A stretch of DNA of 6,410 bases from an uncultured Methylococcaceae bacterium (GTDB taxonomy: Bacteria > Pseudomonadota > Gammaproteobacteria > Methylococcales > Methylomonadaceae). Under the pieces are notes generated by a model that was not told the origin of the DNA, made no database searches, and saw only the letters and a program-made list of their open reading frames with translations. Shown piece by piece: positions 1 through 5,904 of this stretch (the first letter of the stretch is position 1; the number at the start of each line of letters is the position of its first letter). Both the position numbers and the translations under genes were made by a program. Where the stretch lies: contig CAJAHC010000635.1 of assembly GCA_903939355.1 (NCBI GenBank), positions 1 to 6,410 of the forward strand. Reading direction: 5' to 3'.

Positions 1-518
1 AAGTTTTGAGATTTTGTTTTAACTAATTTAATAGTAAAAAAAAGAATGGCTGTGGCTAGAAAAGCGATGCCAGCAAACGAAACAACTTCATTACTTATAT
101 AAAGCAATGCTTCCTTTAGGCTGTCGCCACCTAAGTTTTTGATTATATTGAGATTAATAGTATCGCTAAAGTAAGATAAAATTTTAAATTTAAGAACTAG
201 CCAAAGCCCCATGACTAAAATAATTGAAGCCGCAAAATTAATAGAGACAATGACGCTTCTTTTATTAAATTGATTAGCAATAAAAAACCAAAAGCCGGCT
301 AAAAGACTGCATAGTGAAAAATCAAAAAATAATGATAACCCAATAAAAACAATGCGTTCTGATGTTTCCTTGTAAGAATAGGGCTGCAAAAAACCGCCTT
401 TAAAAATATCATATTTATAATGCAGAAGCCCTAGTTCAAAAATATTGACAACGATAACCGTTATTAAAACAGCTACTAATTTATGGTGTTGCCATAGGTT
501 TACTTTTAAAAAAGTCAT
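1..518 (-). CDS. N-terminal part of a polytopic inner-membrane protein, cut by the left window edge
   Basis: Reading the minus strand from ATG at 518-516 gives 172 uninterrupted codons up to the window edge. A TAA (plus 519-521) lies directly before this ATG, so no in-frame start exists further upstream. The protein has four strongly hydrophobic stretches, at about residues 14-32, 56-81, 88-111 and 146-166. Basic residues next to them (HHK at 11-13, NKR at 85-87, KLVKTK at 164-169) predict a cytoplasmic N-terminus and four membrane passes. The segment between passes three and four (about 113-145, with YFSDTINLN and NLGGDSLKEALLYI) would be periplasmic. The arrangement, and the faint look of that loop, recalls the membrane part of LTA-synthase-like or sulfatase-type transferases, whose catalytic domain would lie beyond the edge. 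That identification is a guess. No clear Shine-Dalgarno is seen. The reading frame itself is convincing. Confidence 0.72.
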   Translation of the reverse strand, partial: MTFLKVNLWQHHKLVAVLITVIVVNIFELGLLHYKYDIFKGGFLQPYSYKETSERIVFIGLSLFFDFSLCSLLAGFWFFIANQFNKRSVIVSINFAASIILVMGLWLVLKFKILSYFSDTINLNIIKNLGGDSLKEALLYISNEVVSFAGIAFLATAILFFTIKLVKTKSQN

Positions 519-579
519 TTATCTAGATTTGATGATGGCCTTCGGTTTACTTTAACACTGCTAGTGTTTTAGTATTTAG

Positions 580-617
580 ACCCATGAAAGTCCATTTTTA
601 TTGGGACGCCAATGGGT
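580..617. repeat. Short hairpin, possible REP-like interspersed element
   Basis: ACCC (580-583) and ATTGG (600-604) can pair with CCAAT (609-613) and GGGT (614-617) around the loop GACG, leaving the bases at 584-599 as an internal bulge. Both strands have short open frames across it. This kind of compact GC-richer hairpin in an AT-rich gap is typical of small interspersed repeats, but copy number cannot be judged from one window. Confidence 0.3.
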
Positions 618-719
618 AGAAATGAAGGGGGAGTTAAGAAGCTTAATTAAAGGGCACAATAAAGGCATGGACAGTAGCCTTTTAATCAAGATTAATTTTA
701 TTGGATTATAGTGTTCAGC

Positions 720-744
720 GTACATAACACGAATGTTCATGTAC
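720..744. repeat. Bulged stem-loop GTACATAACA / TGTTCATGTAC
   Basis: GTACATAACA (720-729) pairs with TGTTCATGTAC (734-744) apart from one bulged base, leaving the four-base loop CGAA. No T-tract follows on either strand, so it is not a typical Rho-independent terminator. It may be a protein-binding palindrome or a structured RNA segment. Confidence 0.35.
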
Positions 745-783
745 CAGCACAAATATAGTTAATTGCTTGGAGTTTGTCAGATA

Positions 784-813
784 AACCTGAAGTTTTATAT
801 AAAACTTCAGGTT
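784..813. terminator. Perfect 30-bp palindrome, possible terminator of the upstream minus-strand gene
   Basis: The two arms, AACCTGAAGTTTTAT and ATAAAACTTCAGGTT, are exact reverse complements with no spacer between them. As RNA this would form a long hairpin with a tight AT-rich tip. It lies about 60 nt past the stop of the minus-strand gene at 874-1278. On that strand it is followed by TATCTGACA rather than a run of T, so it is not a textbook intrinsic terminator. On the plus strand a TTTTTT run (825-830) lies about 11 nt beyond it. It could equally be an operator or a repeat element. The palindrome itself is certain; its role is not. Confidence 0.4.
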
Positions 814-873
814 ATATAGAAAGGTTTTTTAGAAATAAAACGAATACGGAATAAGAGCTATTGGTAGAGAATT

Positions 874-1278
874 TTATTTGTCAGCTACTTTAACCAGCCA
901 GCCATAGGCGTCATCACAGCCTGTTATTGCTTGAGCACTAACATTAATTCTGGCAAAGCTTCCGTTCAGAGCTACAGGGAGTTTGGCTTTTATTTTGTGA
1001 AAAGTACTGGTACTTTCTACAGTAAAATTCAGTGGTTCTTTTTTAGCACTTAATTTTATGGTGGTAGGGTCAGCCCAAGCTGATATTTTTATAATAAATT
1101 CTGACTCAGGGGCGACTTCAATATTACTGGGTGCTTTATATTCTGGAAGATTAAAGTCGGTGAATTTAGGTTTCTTGCAGGCTTTCTCTAACTCCTCTGG
1201 GCTGTAGGCAGTTGCCGAGACACTAAAAATAACTGCTGCAATAAATAGTGTGGATGTAAAAATCTTTGTTACTTTCAT
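874..1278 (-). CDS. Small secreted (periplasmic) protein of unknown function
   Basis: I do not recognise this 134-residue protein as a named family. It starts with a clear Sec signal peptide: basic MKVTK, a hydrophobic core at about residues 6-18, and a likely signal peptidase I site after SATA (residue 24). The mature part of about 110 residues is rich in Lys, Ala, Ser and Thr and has alternating hydrophobic residues suggesting a small beta-rich domain. It contains exactly two cysteines, Cys34 near the mature N-terminus and Cys121 in ITGCDDAYGW, which could form a disulfide in the periplasm. No lipobox is present, so a soluble periplasmic protein is likelier than a lipoprotein. The start is supported by AAGGA six bases upstream of the ATG. 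It is transcribed divergently from purM, and nothing in the context suggests a pathway. Confidence 0.8.
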   Translation of the reverse strand: MKVTKIFTSTLFIAAVIFSVSATAYSPEELEKACKKPKFTDFNLPEYKAPSNIEVAPESEFIIKISAWADPTTIKLSAKKEPLNFTVESTSTFHKIKAKLPVALNGSFARINVSAQAITGCDDAYGWLVKVADK

Positions 1279-1342
1279 ATTAATTCCTTAGTCAAGGTGT
1301 GATTTTATCTTTATAGATTAACCAACTGCTACAGGAGGTTAC

Positions 1343-1364
1343 TTTAATTATATTTTTAATTAAA
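1343..1364. repeat. AT-only inverted repeat in the divergent promoter region
   Basis: TTTAATTA (1343-1350) and TAATTAAA (1357-1364) are exact reverse complements separated by six bases. The element sits between the start of the small secreted-protein gene and purM, where both promoters should lie. It could be a binding site or an AT-rich upstream element. At this base composition it could also arise by chance. Confidence 0.3.
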
Positions 1365-1394
1365 TTCAACTATTTCGGTAACAACTTGGAGCGG

Positions 1395-1403
1395 TGGTAT
1401 AAA
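1395..1403 (+). promoter_or_regulatory. Candidate extended -10 promoter element of purM
   Basis: TGG followed by TATAAA (1398-1403) fits the extended -10 pattern TGnTATAAT with one mismatch. The bases about 17-18 nt upstream (TTCGGT region) are a poor -35, which extended -10 promoters tolerate. Transcription would begin near 1410, giving an untranslated leader of roughly 80 nt to the preferred TTG start. I see no PurR-like operator (ACGCAAACGTTTGCGT type) nearby. Confidence 0.4.
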
Positions 1404-1476
1404 TATCAAGAAGCTTTTTTCATATCATTCACAAAAAATGACGATGTCTTGTACAATATCCAAAGTTTTTTATTTT

Positions 1477-1482
1477 GAAGAG
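1477..1482 (+). promoter_or_regulatory. Ribosome binding site supporting the TTG start of purM
   Basis: GAAGAG lies nine bases before the TTG at 1492. The in-frame ATG codons further upstream, at 1438 and 1444, have only CACAAAAA before them and no Shine-Dalgarno. This favours the TTG. Confidence 0.5.
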
Positions 1483-1491
1483 ACAGAAACA

Positions 1492-2547
1492 TTGAACGAA
1501 AAAAACCAAGAAAGCTTAAATTATAAAAGCGCTGGCGTTGATATTGCCGCAGGCAATGAGTTAGTTGAGCGTATCAAACCTATAGCGGCCAGAACTCGTA
1601 CGGCAGGTGTGATGTCAGGATTGGGTGGATTCGGTTCAATGTTTGAATTGCCATTGGATCGTTATCAGAATCCAATTCTGGTTTCAGGAACTGACGGCGT
1701 AGGCACCAAGTTAAAGCTGGCAATAGATTTGGGTATTCATGATACGGTTGGTATCGATCTGGTAGCGATGTGTGTTAATGACATCATTGTTCAGGGCGCA
1801 GAGCCTTTATTTTTTCTTGATTATTTTGCCACCGGCAAATTAGATATTGAGAGTGCAGCTTCAGTCATTGCGGGTATAGGTAAAGGTTGTGAATTGGCAG
1901 GTGCTGCATTAGTTGGTGGTGAGACTGCTGAAATGCCTGGCATGTATGCTGATGGTGAATATGATCTGGCTGGCTTTTGTGTGGGTATCGTAGAAAAAAA
2001 TAAGGTATTGGATGGTAGCAAAGTTAAAGTCGGGGACAAGTTAATTGGTATCGCTTCATCTGGACCTCATTCAAATGGTTACTCGTTAATTCGAAAAATA
2101 ATTACCCACAGTAATTCAGCTCTGACTGATTCATTTAATGATAAAATATTAGGCGAAGTATTACTTACGCCTACCAAAATTTATGTAAAGTCATTATTAT
2201 CCTTATTGGATAAAGTGCCTGTGCATGCTCTGGCCCATATTACAGGTGGTGGATTGACCGAGAATTTACCGCGAGTACTACCAACAGGCATTAATGCCAA
2301 TATTGATCTTTCTGCTTGGACATTTCCAGATATTTTCTTATGGCTACAGGCGCAAGGTAACGTCTCTCTGGCAGATATGTTGACAACTTTTAATTGTGGT
2401 ATAGGCAGGATTGTTTGTGTTGCCTCAGAAGATGAAAAAGCGACTCTTGAAGCGCTTCGATCTTCTGGTGAAACGGTTTTTGTAATTGGAGAGCTGGTTG
2501 AGTCTCTGGGCAAGCCAGAAGTTAACTATACCCACCTTACCTTGTAA
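1492..2547 (+). CDS. purM: Phosphoribosylformylglycinamidine cyclo-ligase (AIR synthetase)
   Basis: PurM closes the imidazole ring of FGAM using ATP to give aminoimidazole ribotide, the fifth step of de novo purine synthesis, in the cytoplasm. The match to E. coli PurM runs end to end. Visible landmarks (numbered from the TTG) are YKSAGVDI (11-18), GLGGFG (43-48), the nucleotide-binding SGTDGVGTK (65-73), [11 protein letters not shown] (87-97), [10 protein letters not shown] (142-151), SGPHSNGYS (190-198), [16 protein letters not shown] (249-264) and TFNCGIG near residue 315. From TTG 1492 the protein is 351 residues, close to the 345 of E. coli. An in-frame ATG at 1438 would add 18 residues with no family counterpart and no ribosome site. 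No purN follows, although purM and purN are often adjacent, so purM appears to be a single-gene unit here. The identity is certain; the start is probable. Confidence 0.95.
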   Translation: MNEKNQESLNYKSAGVDIAAGNELVERIKPIAARTRTAGVMSGLGGFGSMFELPLDRYQNPILVSGTDGVGTKLKLAIDLGIHDTVGIDLVAMCVNDIIVQGAEPLFFLDYFATGKLDIESAASVIAGIGKGCELAGAALVGGETAEMPGMYADGEYDLAGFCVGIVEKNKVLDGSKVKVGDKLIGIASSGPHSNGYSLIRKIITHSNSALTDSFNDKILGEVLLTPTKIYVKSLLSLLDKVPVHALAHITGGGLTENLPRVLPTGINANIDLSAWTFPDIFLWLQAQGNVSLADMLTTFNCGIGRIVCVASEDEKATLEALRSSGETVFVIGELVESLGKPEVNYTHLTL

Positions 2548-2556
2548 TTCCGCTAA

Positions 2557-2594
2557 TTTCTTTGCTAGCAGGCAGGTAGTTGTTAGCAAAGAGA
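2557..2594 (+). terminator. Stem-loop just after purM, possible terminator or mRNA-stabilising hairpin
   Basis: The arm TTTCTTTGCTAGCA (2557-2570) pairs with TGTTAGCAAAGAGA (2581-2594), giving 14 pairs including two G-U pairs, around the ten-base loop GGCAGGTAGT. It starts ten bases past the purM stop. No T-run follows directly, so it is not a standard intrinsic terminator. It may protect the 3' end of the purM message or work with Rho. Confidence 0.45.
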
Positions 2595-2730
2595 CAATTT
2601 GAAGTGCTCAACGGTAATGACTCTTTCTGGGAGCTGATACTGCCAGATTACGTGTTAAGTCACTTTTTTTATACTGACCCTATTAGTCCACCGATAACTT
2701 TCTTTGATGTGTTGAGGCCAAGCAATTACC

Positions 2731-4191
2731 ATGCAAAAACTGCCTATTAGCCTTTATAGTAAAGCTCAAGTTAGAGAGCTTGATAAAATGGCTATACATA
2801 ACTGTGGCATTTCTGGCATTGAATTAATGAGCAGAGCAGGGCATGAGGTTTTCCAATGTCTTAAAAATAAATGGCCTGCTGTTAAGTCGATAGCTGTATT
2901 TTGTGGTGCGGGCAATAATGCAGGTGATGGTTATATTGTCGCCAAATTAGCAATGGATGCAGGTTTGAACGTTAGTGTTTATAGTCTTGCAGGTTTGGAA
3001 AATATCAAAGGTGATGCGTTGGTGGCATACCAGAACTATGTTGAGGCACAGGGGGTTGTTATTCCCTTTCAGAGCAAAGAGTCAGTCGATGCTGACGTTA
3101 TCGTTGACGCACTGTTGGGCATAGGTCTGGATAGGCCGGTGACGGGGCTTTATGCGTTAGCCATTCAGACTATCAATCAGTCACTGGCAAAGGTGATTGC
3201 CGTCGACAACCCCTCGGGTTTAAATGCAGATACCGGTACGGTTATGGGTTTTGCTGTAAAGGCTGACTGTACGGTTTCTTTCATTGGTTTGAAAAAAGGT
3301 TTATTTACCGGCAATGCAGCGAATTATTGTGGTGAAGTTAATTACGCTTCTTTGGCGGTTCCAGAGACTATTTTTCAGCTCATATCGCCATCAGCTAGTC
3401 GTGTAGTTAAAAAATCCTTGCCAATAAGAGATCGGTGCTCTCATAAAGGGGATTATGGCCATGTGTTAATCGTAGGCGGTGATTTTGGTTATTCAGGCGC
3501 CGTAAAAATGGCGGGCGAAGCGGCTTTGCGAGTTGGTGCTGGTTTGGTGAGTATCGCAACGAGAAAAGAGCATGCAGGACTGTTGAATATGAAAAGGCCA
3601 GAGTTAATGTGTCATGGTGTCGAGGTCGTTGAGAAACTGTTGGCTTTGATAGCAAAAGCCAGTGTGATAGTAATAGGGCCTGGATTAGGACAAAGTGCTT
3701 GGGCAAAAGAATTATTTGTAGCTACCATAAAGGCTCAAAAGCCATTAATTATTGATGCGGATGCTTTAAATTTATTGGCTCAAGCACCGCTAACAAACGT
3801 TAACTGGATTTTAACACCGCATCCGGGTGAAGCGGCGCGGTTGTTAAATTGCTCTACAGTTGATATTCAACAAGACCGATTTGCCTCGGTTTCTGCATTG
3901 CAGAATAAATATAAGGGTATCGTTATTCTTAAAGGTTCGGGTACATTAATCGCTTCTGAAAATGAGTGTGCAGTATCAACGACTGGAAATCCCGGGATGG
4001 CTTCAGGCGGTATGGGCGATGTATTGACGGGCATTATCGCCGGTTTTGTAGCGCAAGGCTTGACCTTAAAAGAGGCCGCACAACAAGGTGTTTATGGGCA
4101 CGGACAGGCCGCTGATTTAGCCGCCAAGAAGGGTGAAAGAGGCTTGTTGGCCAGTGATTTGATGCCTTATCTTAGGCAAGTGGTAAATTGA
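2731..4191 (+). CDS. nnr: Bifunctional NAD(P)H-hydrate epimerase / ADP-dependent NAD(P)H-hydrate dehydratase
   Basis: This cytoplasmic repair enzyme (YjeF family) rescues NADH and NADPH that have been hydrated by heat or by GAPDH side activity. The N-terminal domain interconverts R and S hydrates and the C-terminal domain dehydrates the S form using ADP. The epimerase half spans about residues 8-215 and shows GAGNNAGDGY (59-68), DALLGIGL (126-133) and the VDNPSG motif with catalytic Asp159. The ribokinase-like half (about 225-486) shows HKGDYGHVLIVGG (238-250), GPGLG (316-320), DADALN (342-347), LTPHPGE (361-367) and GNPGMASGGMGD (419-430) with catalytic Asp430. At 486 residues it is near the usual size of about 500. 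A TGA at 2713-2715 with no start codon between fixes ATG 2731, yet no good Shine-Dalgarno is seen (GAGG lies 15 nt away). It heads the nnr-tsaE-amiB cluster and its stop overlaps the tsaE start. Confidence 0.96.
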   Translation: MQKLPISLYSKAQVRELDKMAIHNCGISGIELMSRAGHEVFQCLKNKWPAVKSIAVFCGAGNNAGDGYIVAKLAMDAGLNVSVYSLAGLENIKGDALVAYQNYVEAQGVVIPFQSKESVDADVIVDALLGIGLDRPVTGLYALAIQTINQSLAKVIAVDNPSGLNADTGTVMGFAVKADCTVSFIGLKKGLFTGNAANYCGEVNYASLAVPETIFQLISPSASRVVKKSLPIRDRCSHKGDYGHVLIVGGDFGYSGAVKMAGEAALRVGAGLVSIATRKEHAGLLNMKRPELMCHGVEVVEKLLALIAKASVIVIGPGLGQSAWAKELFVATIKAQKPLIIDADALNLLAQAPLTNVNWILTPHPGEAARLLNCSTVDIQQDRFASVSALQNKYKGIVILKGSGTLIASENECAVSTTGNPGMASGGMGDVLTGIIAGFVAQGLTLKEAAQQGVYGHGQAADLAAKKGERGLLASDLMPYLRQVVN

Positions 4192-4607
4192 TGCAAACCT
4201 ATTTAAGCAGTGCAGAAGATACAGAACAATTTGGTGCTGAATTATTTAAGACACTACCTGCAAAAAGCCTGATTTTTTTACAGGGCGATTTAGGTGTCGG
4301 TAAGACAACGCTCGTTAGAGGTTTTCTTCGCGCGGCAGGTTATGAGGGTGTTGTTAAAAGCCCAACTTATACGTTAGTTGAAGAATATAGTGTGGAAGGG
4401 CTAAAAATATATCACTTTGATTTATATAGACTTATTTATCCTGAAGAGCTCGAATGGCTGGGGATAAGAGATTATTTTGATCAGGACAGTATCTGTTTTA
4501 TTGAATGGCCAGATAAGGGCTGCGGTTTTTTACCCAACCCTAATAGTGTCATTACCTTAGTTACACAAGGGATTGGTAGGTTACTGACAGTAGAAAAAAA
4601 CGAATAA
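4191..4607 (+). CDS. tsaE: tRNA N6-adenosine threonylcarbamoyltransferase complex ATPase TsaE
   Basis: TsaE is the small P-loop ATPase that works with TsaB and TsaD to attach threonylcarbamoyl to A37 of tRNAs reading ANN codons (t6A). The 138 residues match E. coli YjeE throughout. Walker A is GDLGVGKTT (32-40), the switch-like SPTYTLVEEY is at 57-66, HFDLYRL at 75-81 carries the conserved Asp77, EELEWLGIRDYF is at 85-96, and the Walker-B-like FIEWPDKG (103-110) carries Glu105 and Trp106. It lacks the C-terminal tail of about 15 residues found in E. coli. The ATG shares one base with the TGA of nnr (TGATG), so translational coupling is likely. A TTG directly before this ATG is in frame and would add one residue; I prefer the ATG. 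The product is probably essential, as elsewhere. Confidence 0.96.
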   Translation: MQTYLSSAEDTEQFGAELFKTLPAKSLIFLQGDLGVGKTTLVRGFLRAAGYEGVVKSPTYTLVEEYSVEGLKIYHFDLYRLIYPEELEWLGIRDYFDQDSICFIEWPDKGCGFLPNPNSVITLVTQGIGRLLTVEKNE

Positions 4608-4625
4608 AAACAGGGGTGGTCTTTA

Positions 4626-4669
4626 AAAACAATAACATACTGGTATAATCACATTTAAATTATTGTTTT
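4626..4669. repeat. Exact 10-bp inverted repeat flanking the amiB promoter
   Basis: AAAACAATAA (4626-4635) and TTATTGTTTT (4660-4669) are exact reverse complements spaced 24 bases apart, and the TGGTATAAT promoter core lies between them. Because transcription should begin near 4656, the left arm would not be in the message. A double-stranded operator is therefore a better explanation than an RNA hairpin, but chance in AT-rich DNA is possible. Confidence 0.35.
4641..4649 (+). promoter_or_regulatory. Extended -10 promoter of amiB
   Basis: TGGTATAAT is a perfect extended -10 (TG-n-TATAAT, hexamer at 4644-4649). The bases 17-18 nt upstream (CTTTAA or TCTTTA) are a weak -35, as is usual with an extended -10. 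Transcription would start near 4656 and leave a leader of about 27 nt. AmiB can therefore be expressed independently of nnr-tsaE. Confidence 0.6.
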
Positions 4670-4682
4670 CAGGGGTATCGCT

Positions 4683-5894
4683 ATGAGAAACTACGTAAAA
4701 ATCGTATTTTTCTTTGCATTACAGTGTTTGCCAGCATCAAGTTATGCGGAGCAAATTAATGTAACTGCGTTGCAATTTAGTAGTAACCCAAAACAAAATC
4801 GACTCACATTTGCTGTAACGGCATCGCCCAAACATCGGGTTTTTATTATGGATAATCCATCGCGTCTGGTTATCGATATTACTAATGCAAAATTAAAGCA
4901 CTCATTAAGTTCACCACCTGCAGAGCATCCTTTATTTATTCGAGTTCGGACAGCAGTCCAAAATCATACTGATTTAAGAATTATTGTTGATTTAAAAAAA
5001 CCTGTAACGCCGAAAACATTCGCCTTAAAAACCAACAATAGCGATGGCCATAGCCTATTAATTGATTTGTTAACTAAAGAACCAATCACCCTAGCTTCTG
5101 TTAAAGCACAGAAAGTAGTTGTTGATGACAAAAAAGTAATCACTACAAAAGCCGTAAAAACGACGGCTGATAAAAATATCGTAGTTGCTATTGATGCTGG
5201 ACATGGCGGCAATGATCCCGGAGCTCATGGTCTTCAGGGCACTGAAGAGAAAGTCATTACCTTTGCGATAGCGAAAAAGTTGGCGGCATTAATTAATGGT
5301 CAAGCGGGGATGAAGGCATTAATGATCCGCAAAGGTGATTATTATGTTGGTCTTAGAGAGCGGATGAAAATTGCTAGAGTCGCCAAAGCTGATTTATTTA
5401 TTTCAATACATGCCGATGCGTTTCAGGATGCTGGTGTTAAAGGGGCTTCTGTTTATACTTTATCCACTAACGGAGCATCAAGTGAAGCGGCTCGTTGGCT
5501 TGCAGACAGTGAAAATGCAGCGGATATGGTGGGTGTTAGTCTGCACGATAAAGAAGATGACTTGGCATTAACACTCTTTGATTTAACGCAAAAAGATACC
5601 CGAGAAGCCAGTGTAAACGTGGCCAATCAGGTTTTGAAAAGTTTTGATAGATTTGCACAAATGCATAAAGGTTCTGTGCAAAAAGCGGGCTTTATGGTCT
5701 TAAAATCACCTGACATACCCTCCATTTTGGTAGAAACTGCTTTTATTTCCAATCCCTCAGAAGAGCAAAACTTACTCAGCAAGCGCTTTCAAGAAAAAAT
5801 GGCTCAAGCCATTTTTAAGGGGGTGTGGATGTATTTTAAACAAGCGCCACCGGTGGAAAATAAAATGGCTGCCCTGGTAAAGTTGAAGGGTTAA
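4683..5894 (+). CDS. amiB: N-acetylmuramoyl-L-alanine amidase, AmiB/AmiC type (septal cell-wall hydrolase)
   Basis: This periplasmic zinc enzyme cuts the bond between N-acetylmuramic acid and the stem peptide, splitting septal peptidoglycan so daughter cells separate. A Sec signal peptide (1-22, cut after SSYA) is followed by an AMIN domain (about 24-130) that targets the septum, a Lys/Thr/Val-rich linker (131-165) and an Amidase_3 domain (166-385). Zinc ligands are His174 in DAGHGG, Glu189 in TEEKV and His243 in SIHAD; the catalytic Glu351 is in LVETAFISNP. The segment ASSEAARWLADSENAADMVG (265-284) with the following acidic stretch matches the helix that blocks the active site in AmiB/AmiC until an EnvC- or NlpD-type activator binds, so this enzyme should be autoinhibited. 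The signal is Sec-like, not twin-arginine, favouring AmiB. No C-terminal LysM domain is present, unlike some relatives. AGGGG precedes the ATG by eight bases. Confidence 0.94.
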   Translation: MRNYVKIVFFFALQCLPASSYAEQINVTALQFSSNPKQNRLTFAVTASPKHRVFIMDNPSRLVIDITNAKLKHSLSSPPAEHPLFIRVRTAVQNHTDLRIIVDLKKPVTPKTFALKTNNSDGHSLLIDLLTKEPITLASVKAQKVVVDDKKVITTKAVKTTADKNIVVAIDAGHGGNDPGAHGLQGTEEKVITFAIAKKLAALINGQAGMKALMIRKGDYYVGLRERMKIARVAKADLFISIHADAFQDAGVKGASVYTLSTNGASSEAARWLADSENAADMVGVSLHDKEDDLALTLFDLTQKDTREASVNVANQVLKSFDRFAQMHKGSVQKAGFMVLKSPDIPSILVETAFISNPSEEQNLLSKRFQEKMAQAIFKGVWMYFKQAPPVENKMAALVKLKG

Positions 5895-5904
5895 AACTTC
5901 TACC

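Larger units (their letters stand above)
519..873. other. Gene-free intergenic stretch with several inverted repeats
   Basis: This 355-base AT-rich gap separates two minus-strand genes. I find no tRNA, no rRNA and no convincing ORF. It holds several short inverted repeats: AACACT-gct-AGTGTT at 554-568, an ACCC/ATTGG-gacg-CCAAT/GGGT hairpin at 580-617, TTAATC-aa-GATTAA at 682-695, a bulged hairpin at 720-744, and a perfect palindrome at 784-813. A TATAAT-like hexamer on the minus strand (plus 705-710) could be a -10 element for the membrane-protein gene, but I see no good -35 partner for it. Confidence 0.6.

Noticed and set aside
563..650. Short frames across the 580-617 hairpin, such as plus-strand MKVHFYWDANG and a minus-strand frame ending in LPIGVPIKMDFHGSKY
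   Set aside because: They are very short with no start signal. They look protein-like but are better explained as a repeat or chance sequence.
1821..2513. Minus-strand open frames of 72 and 110 residues inside purM
   Set aside because: They lie wholly within a well-conserved purM frame, show no known motif and have no ribosome site; they are shadow frames.
3407..3706. Minus-strand 99-residue open frame inside nnr
   Set aside because: Antisense to the conserved dehydratase domain, with a Leu/His/Arg-rich composition typical of a shadow frame.
4626..4669. A Zur-binding box at the amiB promoter, given the zur-like gene nearby
   Set aside because: The inverted repeat does not resemble the GTTATA/TATAAC-type Zur operator, and amiB is not a known zinc-uptake gene.
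4964..5571. Open frames of 82 residues (minus) and 66 residues (plus) inside amiB
   Set aside because: Both overlap conserved amidase sequence in other frames and lack initiation signals.
5895..5904. A bidirectional terminator between amiB and zur
   Set aside because: The gap is only ten bases; GGGT/ACCC pairing nearby gives just four pairs and no T-run follows.
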